The notes beneath the pieces are model-generated. The model made no database searches. It was not told the DNA's origin and worked only from the letters and a program-made list of their open reading frames with translations. A stretch of DNA of 21,022 nt from positions 1 through 21,022 of the forward strand of contig JBHASY010000130.1 of the NCBI GenBank assembly GCA_041831635.1, in the 5' to 3' direction. Source of the stretch: Acetoanaerobium sp041831635. GTDB lineage: Bacteria; Bacillota; Clostridia; Peptostreptococcales; Filifactoraceae. Shown here piece after piece: positions 1-7,307 of the stretch. The stretch's first letter is position 1. The number at the start of each line of letters is the position of its first letter. The position numbers and the translations under genes were made by a program.

Positions 1-462
1 CAAATTCACAAAAGCTCTTTTAACTCCCGGAATAGATTGAATTACTTTAGCTATTTCGTTTTGAAGAGCGTAATTTCTAGCTTGGTCTTTCTCATCATCA
101 CTCATAAACATGGAGTTTCGGTCAATCAAACTACTATAATCAAATGTCGCTTCCGGTAGTCCTGCCCCAGCCATATCAATTCTGGCTTTGTTTATGTAAG
201 TATCCGGAACGCTGATGGAGTTATCTGAGTTTATTCTGTATGGGATATTAAGTTCATCCAGCTTTGTTCTCACATCTGAAACTGTTTTTAAATCAATATC
301 TCTGTACAGAGTAACATAGTTCGGTCTAGTGAGAAATATTATCAACATAGTCATAACTACGACTAACCCTAAAGCTAGTGCTCCTAGGGTTAGTTTTTGT
401 TTTCTTGAGTATTTTCCTGAAAGTTTACCCGTTTTATCTTTAATATTATTAAAAAAGTCCAA
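1..462 (-). CDS. fliF: Flagellar MS-ring protein FliF, N-terminal part (cut by window edge)
   Basis: FliF forms the MS ring of the flagellar basal body in the cytoplasmic membrane and is the platform for the rotor and export gate. Only the first 154 codons are in the window. The translation starts MDFFNNIKDKTGKLSGKYS, followed by a hydrophobic membrane segment at about residues 25-45 (ALALGLVVVMTMLIIFL), then the periplasmic ring-building region with LYRDIDLKTVSDVRTKLDE and ARIDMAGAGLPE, all typical of FliF. The start I chose is a TTG at 462-460, preceded by AAAGAGGTG at good spacing. An ATG-only search would miss it, because the first in-frame ATGs lie inside the membrane segment. It follows fliE by 22 bp and is the fourth gene of the flgB operon. 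Confidence 0.93.
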   Translation of the reverse strand, partial: MDFFNNIKDKTGKLSGKYSRKQKLTLGALALGLVVVMTMLIIFLTRPNYVTLYRDIDLKTVSDVRTKLDELNIPYRINSDNSISVPDTYINKARIDMAGAGLPEATFDYSSLIDRNSMFMSDDEKDQARNYALQNEIAKVIQSIPGVKRAFVNL

Positions 463-484
463 TATAGCGCACCTCTTTCAGCCT

Positions 485-784
485 CTATACTTGTATTCTC
501 ATAATTTCTTTATATGCGTCTATCACTTTGTTTTTTACTTCTACTAAGGCTTGAAAGTTCACTCCGGAAAGTTCTGCTGCGATAGTCAAATCGTGAAGGT
601 TGTCAAGTTTCCCTTCTATAAGCATATCTGTGAGTTTTTCGGTGTACTTTTGACTATCGCTTACATTATAAATAGATTTCTTCAAAAACTCAGAAAAAGG
701 CATCTGAGGTTTTTCTCCCCTTTTTTCATCCTCAGTTAATCTAATAGGACTGCTATAAGATAGTCCCCCTACTCTCACATCCAT
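485..784 (-). CDS. fliE: Flagellar hook-basal body complex protein FliE
   Basis: FliE is a small protein that joins the MS ring to the proximal rod and is needed for flagellar assembly. The 99-residue length fits the family. The C-terminal half carries the typical FliE pattern: FSEFLKKSIYNVSDSQKYTEKL, then a helix with NLHDLTIAAELSGVNFQALVEVKNKVIDAYKEIMRIQV, where LHD...A..A...F...VE.RNK..DAY.EIMRMQV is the family signature. The gene lies 20 bp after flgC and 22 bp before fliF in the conserved flgB-flgC-fliE-fliF order. No unusual feature was seen. Confidence 0.95.
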   Translation of the reverse strand: MDVRVGGLSYSSPIRLTEDEKRGEKPQMPFSEFLKKSIYNVSDSQKYTEKLTDMLIEGKLDNLHDLTIAAELSGVNFQALVEVKNKVIDAYKEIMRIQV

Positions 785-804
785 TTAATTACCCTCCCTA
801 TTTT

Positions 805-1245
805 CTATTTCCCAATTTCCAGTGCTTTTAAAAGCATACTTTTAGTCGTGTTAATAGCTGTAACATTAGCCTCATATGATCTGGTAGCACTTATCATATC
901 CACCATTTCAGTTACAGTATCTACATTGCTCATAGTGACATAACCTTTTTCATCAGCATCAGGATGTCCCGGATTATACACCTGTCTGAACGGGGTCTTA
1001 TCTTCTACGATTCCCACAATTTCTACCCCTTTATCTGCACTTTTAATCTTTTTGCTTTCAAATATGCTCTTAAAAGTCTGTTTTTCATGAGCCTCCTTAA
1101 AAACCACTACCTGTCTTCTATACGGGTCTCCACTCTGAGTTCTTGTCGTATTTGCATTCGCAAGGTTTTTAGCAATTACATCCATTCTGGTCCTTTCAGC
1201 AGTAAGTGCTGAGGCGCTAATATTTATACCTGAAAAAATAGACAT
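805..1245 (-). CDS. flgC: Flagellar basal-body rod protein FlgC
   Basis: FlgC is one of the proximal rod subunits of the flagellar basal body, exported through the flagellar type III system. The 146-residue protein has the N-terminal flagellar rod motif (SGINISASALTAERTRMDVIAKNLANANTTRT), the FlgC segment DPYRRQVVVF, and the C-terminal coiled-coil motif (YVTMSNVDTVTEMVDMISATRSYEANVTAINTTKSMLLKALEIGK). Its ATG shares one base with the flgB stop codon (TGATG), and its ribosome binding site (GAGGAGG) lies inside the end of flgB, which suggests translational coupling. Confidence 0.96.
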   Translation of the reverse strand: MSIFSGINISASALTAERTRMDVIAKNLANANTTRTQSGDPYRRQVVVFKEAHEKQTFKSIFESKKIKSADKGVEIVGIVEDKTPFRQVYNPGHPDADEKGYVTMSNVDTVTEMVDMISATRSYEANVTAINTTKSMLLKALEIGK

Positions 1246-1637
1246 CAGTTTCCTCCTCTTATAGCCATTTTCAACGTTTGAAATGTAGATGAAAGTCTTT
1301 GAACCACGGCATTATAGTTAATAGTGTTTTTAACTTGGTTTGCAGCCTCAACGTCCGCATTTACATTGTTTCCATCTTCTCTTGTGCTTACTGTCATATC
1401 CCTTTTAGTCGAGTATGGTGGCAAAAGATGGCTTGATGGGATTTTTATATGTTTGCTATTAGTCCTAAACCCTTCAATATAGTTACTCTTGGAATTATTC
1501 AAATACTCTTCAAAACTCACTACTTCCCTTTTATAGTTAGGAGTATTTACATTAGCAAGATTTTTATTTATCGTTTCATTTCTTAAATTGTAAGCGTTTA
1601 ACGCTGTTTGCATTTTTCTTATATTAGAAAAGTCCAT
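1245..1637 (-). CDS. flgB: Flagellar basal-body rod protein FlgB
   Basis: FlgB is a proximal rod subunit of the flagellum. The 130-residue protein has the rod signature near the N terminus (ALNAYNLRNETINKNLANVNTPNYKREVVSFEEYL) and the C-terminal helix (ANQVKNTINYNAVVQRLSSTFQTLKMAIRGGN). The ATG is preceded by GAGGAGGG at good spacing. It is the first gene of the flagellar run here. No codY or heat-shock protease genes precede it as they do in Bacillus; a spermidine importer does instead. Two possible sigma-A-type promoters lie upstream (1827-1854 and 1716-1744). I found no clear sigma-28 (sigma-D) site. Confidence 0.95.
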   Translation of the reverse strand: MDFSNIRKMQTALNAYNLRNETINKNLANVNTPNYKREVVSFEEYLNNSKSNYIEGFRTNSKHIKIPSSHLLPPYSTKRDMTVSTREDGNNVNADVEAANQVKNTINYNAVVQRLSSTFQTLKMAIRGGN

Positions 1638-1715
1638 AATCTTACCCTCCTCATTATACTTATTTTAACCCTTTATATGATAAATATATTCATAACTATC
1701 AAGAATCCCTATACA

Positions 1716-1744
1716 ATTATACACTATTTTCCCTAATTATGGAA
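1716..1744 (-). promoter_or_regulatory. Possible second sigma-A promoter for the flgB operon (proximal)
   Basis: On the minus strand a perfect TATAAT (1721-1716) lies about 80 bp upstream of the flgB start, but the hexamer 17 bp further up is TTCCAT, a poor -35 box. It could be a weak or activator-dependent promoter, or chance in AT-rich DNA. The rest of the 299-bp gap between flgB and potD is AT-rich, with no further gene that I can see. Confidence 0.3.
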
Positions 1745-1826
1745 ATTTTTTTTACTATATTTTAGAAAACAACAGCATGGTTTTTTTACTTGCAAAACAA
1801 GTTTTTACCTCAATTACTCTACTATT

Positions 1827-1854
1827 ATTTTACCATTTCAGAAACATTTATCAA
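1827..1854 (-). promoter_or_regulatory. Likely sigma-A promoter for the flgB operon (distal)
   Basis: Read on the minus strand there is a -35 box TTGATA (1854-1849), a 16-bp spacer ending in TGG, and a -10 box TAAAAT (1832-1827). The TG just upstream makes it an extended -10. It lies past the potD terminator and would give a leader of roughly 180 nt before flgB. It is a sequence match only, not a mapped start. Confidence 0.5.
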
Positions 1855-1887
1855 GTAAAATAAAACTTTTGAACTATAGTTTTTATT

Positions 1888-1924
1888 TTAAAATGCAAAA
1901 GACAGCATAATCGCTTATGCCGCC
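1888..1924 (-). terminator. Intrinsic terminator after potD
   Basis: Just after the potD stop codon, the minus strand has a 10-bp stem (GGCGGCATAA with TTATGCTGTC, including G-U pairs) closed by a GCGA tetraloop, followed by TTTTGCATTTT. This fits a rho-independent terminator that ends the pot operon and separates it from the flagellar operon. Confidence 0.75.
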
Positions 1925-1936
1925 TTAACCTTTCAC

Positions 1937-2977
1937 TTAGTAAGATTTGATTTCAGTCCATACCCTATCGTATTCAGTTGTAAATTCTCCTAAGTCGGTA
2001 AATACTTCTCCTAATGAGCTCAGGTCTTCTTTAGGATAAAGAAACTCGTTATTTACCTCTTCTTCAGGAAGAAATTCCAATGCCGCCTCGTTAGGAGTAG
2101 AGTATTTAATATATTCAGAGTTTCTAGCCGCTATATCAGGTCTCATCATAAAGTTGATAAATATTTCAGCCTCTTCTTTATGTGCTGCTGTAGTCGGTAT
2201 AGCCATACAGTCCACCCAAACATTAGTACCCTCTTTAGGTATAGAGTATGCTAAATCCTCATTTTCAGACATAATCAGCATAGCATCCCCTGACCAAGCA
2301 AGTGCCATAGCTGCCTCTCCTGCTATCATCTGTCCTTTATAGGTATCTACCTCATATGAACGAACTAATTTTTTCTGGTCTATTAAAGCTTGTTTTGCCT
2401 CTTCCAGTTCAGCAGGGTTTTTTGTATTTAAAGAATATCCGAGTTTTTTAAGAGTTATCCCTATAGTATCTCTAGGAGAGTCCAGCATTATTATTTGTCC
2501 TTCGTACTTAGGATCCCATAATATATCCCAGCTATCTACTACATCAGAAACCTTTGTTTTGTTATATACTATTCCCATGGTTCCCCACAGATAAGGCACT
2601 GAGTATTTTTGTTCTTTGTCAAAATCAAGATGTTGATATCGACTTCCTATATTTTTCATATTGTCCAGTTTACTAAAATCCAGCTCGTGCAAAAGTCCTC
2701 TGTTAATCATACTTTCTATCATATATTCAGATGGAAAAATTACGTCATAAGAAGTTCCTCCTGCCTGAATTTTGGCGAGCATTTCTTCATTTGTAGCAAA
2801 TTCTTCATAGTTTATCTTGATATTAAACTCATCTTCAAAATCCTTTATCACATCCGGATCTATATAGTCGCCCCAGTTATAAACATTTAGTGTGGTAGTT
2901 TGGGTCTTTGTAGTATTACAACCCGCAAAAACAAATACCATAACTGACATAAGTAAAATCGCAAATATTTTTTTCAA
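1937..2977 (-). CDS. potD: Spermidine/putrescine-binding lipoprotein PotD
   Basis: PotD captures polyamines outside the membrane and hands them to the PotABC importer. The 346-residue protein begins with a lipoprotein signal (hydrophobic stretch to residue 19, lipobox FAGC, lipidated Cys20), as expected for a Gram-positive-type cell where the receptor is membrane-anchored. The mature start LNVYNWGDYIDPDVIKDFEDEFNIKINYEEFATNEEMLAKI is characteristic of PotD/PotF. Later motifs are GDAMLIMSE and NVWVDCMAIPTTA, the latter in the region whose Trp and Asp contact polyamine in the E. coli protein. The start is a TTG with GAGAGGAG 10 nt upstream. Last gene of potABCD, followed by a terminator. Confidence 0.93.
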   Translation of the reverse strand: MKKIFAILLMSVMVFVFAGCNTTKTQTTTLNVYNWGDYIDPDVIKDFEDEFNIKINYEEFATNEEMLAKIQAGGTSYDVIFPSEYMIESMINRGLLHELDFSKLDNMKNIGSRYQHLDFDKEQKYSVPYLWGTMGIVYNKTKVSDVVDSWDILWDPKYEGQIIMLDSPRDTIGITLKKLGYSLNTKNPAELEEAKQALIDQKKLVRSYEVDTYKGQMIAGEAAMALAWSGDAMLIMSENEDLAYSIPKEGTNVWVDCMAIPTTAAHKEEAEIFINFMMRPDIAARNSEYIKYSTPNEAALEFLPEEEVNNEFLYPKEDLSSLGEVFTDLGEFTTEYDRVWTEIKSY

Positions 2978-3031
2978 CTTATCAAAACTCCTCTCAATTA
3001 TAAAAATAGATTTACTAAAACACTTTATTAA

Positions 3032-3824
3032 CTATCCTGCACTTCTATCTTGTGATTTATTTTTTGCATCTCTTAACTGTAATAAGAACATCATCGTAAG
3101 CACCGCTATAAACATAAGTGATGACAGTGCATTGATTTTAGGACTTATCCCTCTTTTGGTCATCGAATACACTTTGATAGAAAGTGTACTAACTCCGGAA
3201 CCTGTCGTAAAGAAACTTACTATAAAATCATCTAAAGACAAGGTAAATGCAAGAAGTAACCCCGTTATTATACCCGGCATAATCTCAGGAAGAATGACTT
3301 TGAAAAATGCCTGAGTCGGTGTGGCTCCTAAATCCAATGCAGCCTCTTCTATATTGGGGTTAAGCTGTTGCAACTTTGGTAAAAAATGCAAATATCACAT
3401 ACGGAATATTAAAAGTAATATGGGCTAATATCAAGGTTATATACCCAAGTTTTAAGTTTAATATCGAAAAAAACGAAAGTAGTGATATCCCTATTACTAT
3501 ATCAGGATTTACCATAGGTATATAGCTTAGGTTGGTAAGCATAGCCTTCTTTCCGGGTGACATATTGTTAATAGAAATAGCCGAAATCGTACCTATTACT
3601 GTGGATATGGCAGAGGCTATTACCGCTACTATCATAGTAGTATACAGCGACTGCATTATACTTCCATCAGAAAAAAGTTCGTTATACCATTTAAAAGTAA
3701 ATCCCTGCCATTTGCCCCCATATCTCGAGTTATTAAACGAGAACAATATAAGCAGAAATATCGGCAAATATAAAAACAGGTATACTAAAAATGCATAGGT
3801 ACGGGATAGGTATTTTTTTACCAC
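3032..3824 (-). pseudogene. potC: Spermidine/putrescine ABC transporter permease PotC, frameshifted
   Basis: PotC is one of the two membrane permease subunits of the polyamine importer. The gene is split into two overlapping frames. The first half (3824-3360, 154 codons) has the N-terminal membrane helices and ends prematurely after IPYVIFAFFTKVATA. The second half (to 3032) continues with LPKLQQLNPNIEEAALDLGATPTQAFFKVILPEIMPGI, which holds the EAA loop that docks on PotA, plus the last helices. Removing one T from the six-T run at 3386-3381 (minus-strand reading) joins them as AFLPKLQQLNPN, giving about 263 residues, the usual PotC length. No ribosome binding site precedes the second half. 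The coding sequence is otherwise intact, so this is a recent mutation, a sequencing error, or a slippage site. The start overlaps potB by 7 bp. Confidence 0.85.
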
Positions 3825-4660
3825 AGACCTCTACCTCCCTCTTTCCCACTGTATTTAGTGAGATAACCCATAGACAATACTATCATAACCATCATAATCA
3901 TAGATATAGCTGAACCAAACTGCCAGTTTCTCGCCATCATAAATTGATTTTGGATTAGGTTTCCAAGCAATATTGTCTGTCCGCCACCTAATAGGTCGGA
4001 TATTACAAAAGTCGATATAGCCGGCATAAACACCATCAATATCCCTGACGCAACCCCCGGAAAACTGAGCGGAAATATTACCTTTATAAATGTATTAAAG
4101 GAATTTGCTCCTAAATCCTGAGCAGCCTCCAGCAAACTTTTATCTATTTTCGATAGTACAGAATATACAGGAAGTACCATAAAAGGCAAGAAATTATATA
4201 CCATACCCATTATAACAGCTCCATTAGTATATAGTAAATTCAAAGGCTTATCTATTATTCCTAAAAATAATAAAATTTCATTTAATGCCCCCTGTTCTCT
4301 TAAAACTACCATCCATGCATAGGTTCTAAGCAGGAAGTTGGTCCAAAGTGGCAATATAAACATCATAATCATCAAGCCCTGTTTCTTTATATTCGATTTT
4401 GAGATGATATACGCCATAGGATATCCGATAACAAAACAAGCAACTGTGCTGTAAAACGACAGTTTTAACGATCTCCAAAGTACATTTAGATAAATCGGTT
4501 CAAAAAACATTTTGTAATTTTCAAAGGTCAGTGAAAAAACCATTCCGCCGAAGGCATCTCTTTTTGTTATAGAATATAGTAACACTATAAAAAGTGGAAC
4601 TACGGTAAATATTATAGCCCATAGAACATAAGGAACAGCCAGAATATTTTTTTTATTCAT
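3818..4660 (-). CDS. potB: Spermidine/putrescine ABC transporter permease PotB
   Basis: PotB is the other transmembrane subunit of the PotABCD polyamine importer. The 280-residue protein has about six hydrophobic helices, starting at residue 8 (AVPYVLWAIIFTVVPLFIVLLYSI). The family segment LPLWTNFLLRTYAWMVVLREQGALNE is present, as is the permease EAA loop (LLEAAQDLGANSFNTFIKVIFPLSFPGV) that contacts the PotA ATPase. It overlaps potA upstream by 8 bp and potC downstream by 7 bp, so the genes are probably translationally coupled. Confidence 0.95.
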   Translation of the reverse strand: MNKKNILAVPYVLWAIIFTVVPLFIVLLYSITKRDAFGGMVFSLTFENYKMFFEPIYLNVLWRSLKLSFYSTVACFVIGYPMAYIISKSNIKKQGLMIMMFILPLWTNFLLRTYAWMVVLREQGALNEILLFLGIIDKPLNLLYTNGAVIMGMVYNFLPFMVLPVYSVLSKIDKSLLEAAQDLGANSFNTFIKVIFPLSFPGVASGILMVFMPAISTFVISDLLGGGQTILLGNLIQNQFMMARNWQFGSAISMIMMVMIVLSMGYLTKYSGKEGGRGLW

Positions 4661-5708
4661 CTATTACCTCCATTCTCATAACGTGAATAGCCTCAGGAGT
4701 AAAATCAAGACCGACTTCAAGCCCTGCTTGAGTATGGTGGATAGTGTGTATTATCCATTCTTTATTATCTTTATCATCAACCACGATAATTTCATAATGG
4801 ACGCCTTTGAAAACCACATCTGTAACCGTTCCTGTGATTTTCCCATTTTCTTTAGATACTATATTTATATCCTCCGGTCTAATAACTACATCTACATTTT
4901 CATTAGGTTTAAAGCCTTTGTCTACACACTCAAAAATCTTGTCATTAAACCTGACTTTATAATCCTCTATCATTGTAGCACAAACCATATTTATTTCGCC
5001 TATAAAATCTGCCACAAATCTATTTACAGGTTCATTGTATATATCTTCAGGTGTTCCGATTTGCTGTATTTTCCCGTCACTCATAACAACTATTCTATCA
5101 GACATAGTAAGTGCCTCTTCTTGGTCGTGGGTAACATATATAAAAGTAATTCCAAGTTCCTGCTGCATAGTCTTAAGCTCGTACTGCATATCCTGTCTCA
5201 GCTTTAAATCCAATGCCCCCAAAGGTTCATCAAGCAATAACACCTTAGGTTCATTTACCAGTGCTCTTGCAATTGCAATCCTCTGCTGCTGTCCTCCCGA
5301 AAGTGAATTTACATCTCTTTTTTCAAATCCTTCAAGATTTACAAGTGATAACATTTTTTTTACTTTTTTATCTATATCGGCTTTATCAACTTTCTTAATT
5401 TTAAGACCGAATGCTATATTCTCATATATATTTAGGTGAGGAAAAAGAGCATATTTTTGAAATACCGTATTTATCTGTCTTTTATAAGGAGGTATGGCAC
5501 TGATATCGACTCCGTCAAAGAACACTTCTCCGCTTGTAGCCGTCTCAAAGCCTCCGATAATTCTAAGTGTAGTTGTTTTTCCGCAACCGCTGGGACCTAG
5601 AAGCGTGACAAATTCTTTTTCTTTTATATCTAAATTTATACTTTTTAACGCTTCTTTTTCCTCAAATATCTTTGAGACATTTTTTAGTTCAATTATTGAC
5701 GATGCCAT
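4653..5708 (-). CDS. potA: Spermidine/putrescine ABC transporter ATP-binding protein PotA
   Basis: PotA powers polyamine uptake by ATP hydrolysis at the cytoplasmic face. The 351-residue protein has the Walker A loop (GPSGCGKTT, 38-46), Q-loop (Gln84), ABC signature (LSGGQQQR, 136-143), Walker B with catalytic Glu (LLLDEP, Asp160-Glu161), D-loop (GALD) and switch His194 (VTHDQ). A TOBE-type regulatory domain follows at about 240-345, with VVIRPEDINIV and GTVTDVVFKGVHYEIIV. The ATG has AGGAGG just upstream and a strong promoter about 60-90 bp away. There is no adjacent XRE-type regulator, which often precedes this operon in Clostridia. Confidence 0.96.
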   Translation of the reverse strand: MASSIIELKNVSKIFEEKEALKSINLDIKEKEFVTLLGPSGCGKTTTLRIIGGFETATSGEVFFDGVDISAIPPYKRQINTVFQKYALFPHLNIYENIAFGLKIKKVDKADIDKKVKKMLSLVNLEGFEKRDVNSLSGGQQQRIAIARALVNEPKVLLLDEPLGALDLKLRQDMQYELKTMQQELGITFIYVTHDQEEALTMSDRIVVMSDGKIQQIGTPEDIYNEPVNRFVADFIGEINMVCATMIEDYKVRFNDKIFECVDKGFKPNENVDVVIRPEDINIVSKENGKITGTVTDVVFKGVHYEIIVVDDKDNKEWIIHTIHHTQAGLEVGLDFTPEAIHVMRMEVIDE

Positions 5709-5770
5709 AACTACCTCCTCTTTATCCGATTAAAATCAGCACTCAAAAAAATCAACAAGCCCAATTTATA

Positions 5771-5799
5771 ATTCTAGTTTCCGATACAATGTTTGTCAA
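5771..5799 (-). promoter_or_regulatory. Sigma-A promoter for potABCD
   Basis: On the minus strand the -35 box is a perfect TTGACA (5799-5794), the spacer is exactly 17 bp, and the -10 box is TAGAAT (5776-5771), a five-of-six match. It lies in the 123-bp gap upstream of potA and predicts a leader of about 55 nt. I see no strong terminator between the upstream lipoprotein gene and this promoter, so some readthrough into pot is possible. Confidence 0.75.
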
Positions 5800-5831
5800 G
5801 GACATAAAATTTTTATCTTTGGCATTATAAA

Positions 5832-7286
5832 TTACTTAATGTCATAGTTGTTGCTCGCACTCCAAAGTAGATACTGGTCAATACCTACGTCATTTAAAGC
5901 CTTGATTTGTAATTTGATTTGCTCAGGACCATATTTTATATATCCTTTAACCCAAGAGGCTGTAAAGCTTTGAATCCAAGGTCTTATCTCAGCCGGAGTT
6001 TCTAGATTCTCATTTCTAAGAACTGCGTCTTTCCCTCCTTGAAGTAAGGTGTTATAGGGATCTGCATCGGGTATAGCCACACCGTAAGTTCCATTTGCAT
6101 AGTGGCTGGGATACATCATAGGAGATATATAATCTGTGTAGTTGCTGACAGCCTCCCAATATTGACCTAAATGCATATCATCAGGAACGCTTCCTACAAG
6201 ACCGTAGACATCAGCAGAAACATAGGCTTCTTCTTTAGATATTACCGAATATGCCTGTTTTAAATAATTTTGAATTGTTTCAGCCTTCCCCTCATTTTTT
6301 TCATTTCTATAATCAAGTATTGCGTCCAGTTTTCCACCATCAGAAGCGGGAAATCTCACATAGTCAAATTGAATTTCATTAAATCCTGCCTCTGCCGCCT
6401 CTTTAGCTACAGATATATTATAATCCCACAAGCTTCTATCGTGAGGAGAAACCCAGATTATTCCATCTTTGTTTACAAAAGGCTGATTTGTCTGTTTGTC
6501 TATGATTACTTTGTCGGTGTTATACTGAGCGTAAGTAGGGTCTTTAAACGACACTATCCTAGCTATAGTGTAGATATTTTTTTCTTTTAATTTTTTGATA
6601 AATCCATTTATGTCTTTTATAGGTGCTTTATCATTTGCAGACGGAGCATATTTTTCTGCTGCCTTAGTTTTAAAAAGCATATTTCCAAAATCGTCTTTTA
6701 CATCTATTACAAAGGCATTTATTTCTGTCTCTTCCGTGAGTTTAATCAAAGAATTCAGTTTTTCTCCTGCTGCTGAATGAACGGTTACATACACCCCTTT
6801 TACTTTTATTTTTTTGTTGTTTTCATACTCTACTTTTTCAAAAGCAGAAAAGTCCAGCCCTCTTAGACTCTCATCAAGCAGGTCCTCTCTTTTTGTAACA
6901 GTGTGTTCTGCTGATATATGACCTTTTTTTTCTCCGTCAAATGTCTTATATTCTACTTCATACCACAACTCTCCGGCATCGTTTTTTAGTTCATTTAAGA
7001 CTTTAACCTTCGATCCTCTTAGCAAACTGTCTACTATACTTCCTGTAGCGTCCGGAGTTTCCCTTACATTAAGTTTTGAGGCACTTATATACCTGATAGA
7101 GTTATCATCTTTTTTCTCAGTTACTTTTTCAGTATCTTGCGTAGCTTGACTTTCTCCGGACTCGGTCTTTTTATCAACTTCAGTTTTTCCGGCGTTTTGA
7201 GACCCAATTTCTGCACAAGCTGAAAATATTACCGCAGTCAAAATAATTAAAGCAAAAAATTTTGTTACTTTTTTATTACCTGTCAT
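5832..7286 (-). CDS. Lipoprotein with SH3 domain and DUF4015 glycoside-hydrolase-like domain
   Basis: A 484-residue predicted lipoprotein: signal helix (FFALIILTAVIFSAC), lipidated Cys24, then a low-complexity Lys/Glu/Thr linker to about 62. Residues 65-133 look like a bacterial SH3 domain (SASKLNVRETPDATGSIVDSLLRGSKVKVL...WYEVEY), often a cell-wall-binding module. From about 160 to the end it matches the DUF4015 putative glycoside hydrolase family, a TIM-barrel type, with VKGVYVTVHSAAG, FVIDVKDDFGNMLF, FNEIQFDYVRFPASDGG, VSADVYGLVG, ISPMMYPSHY and YLLWSASNNYD. The Asp residues in FDYVRFP and SADVYG are plausible active-site positions. The substrate is unknown; wall glycan is an inference. 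It starts 21 bp after the RNA methyltransferase gene with an AGGGGTGG site, so it is probably in the same operon. Confidence 0.85.
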   Translation of the reverse strand: MTGNKKVTKFFALIILTAVIFSACAEIGSQNAGKTEVDKKTESGESQATQDTEKVTEKKDDNSIRYISASKLNVRETPDATGSIVDSLLRGSKVKVLNELKNDAGELWYEVEYKTFDGEKKGHISAEHTVTKREDLLDESLRGLDFSAFEKVEYENNKKIKVKGVYVTVHSAAGEKLNSLIKLTEETEINAFVIDVKDDFGNMLFKTKAAEKYAPSANDKAPIKDINGFIKKLKEKNIYTIARIVSFKDPTYAQYNTDKVIIDKQTNQPFVNKDGIIWVSPHDRSLWDYNISVAKEAAEAGFNEIQFDYVRFPASDGGKLDAILDYRNEKNEGKAETIQNYLKQAYSVISKEEAYVSADVYGLVGSVPDDMHLGQYWEAVSNYTDYISPMMYPSHYANGTYGVAIPDADPYNTLLQGGKDAVLRNENLETPAEIRPWIQSFTASWVKGYIKYGPEQIKLQIKALNDVGIDQYLLWSASNNYDIK

Positions 7287-7307
7287 CTAACCACCCCTTA
7301 TAATTTT

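Noticed and set aside
1788..1806. Plus-strand terminator-like hairpin (ACTTG...CAAGT followed by Ts)
   Set aside because: The stem is only five pairs and no plus-strand gene runs into it; probably chance in AT-rich spacer.
3032..3391. A separate small gene encoding the C-terminal half of PotC from a TTG at 3391
   Set aside because: There is no ribosome binding site before it, and its sequence is exactly the missing part of PotC, so a frameshifted potC explains it better.
4683..5207. Open frame of 174 codons on the plus strand opposite potA
   Set aside because: It is rich in Phe, Ile, Tyr and Cys, matches no family I know, has no context, and lies antisense to a fully supported ABC ATPase gene.
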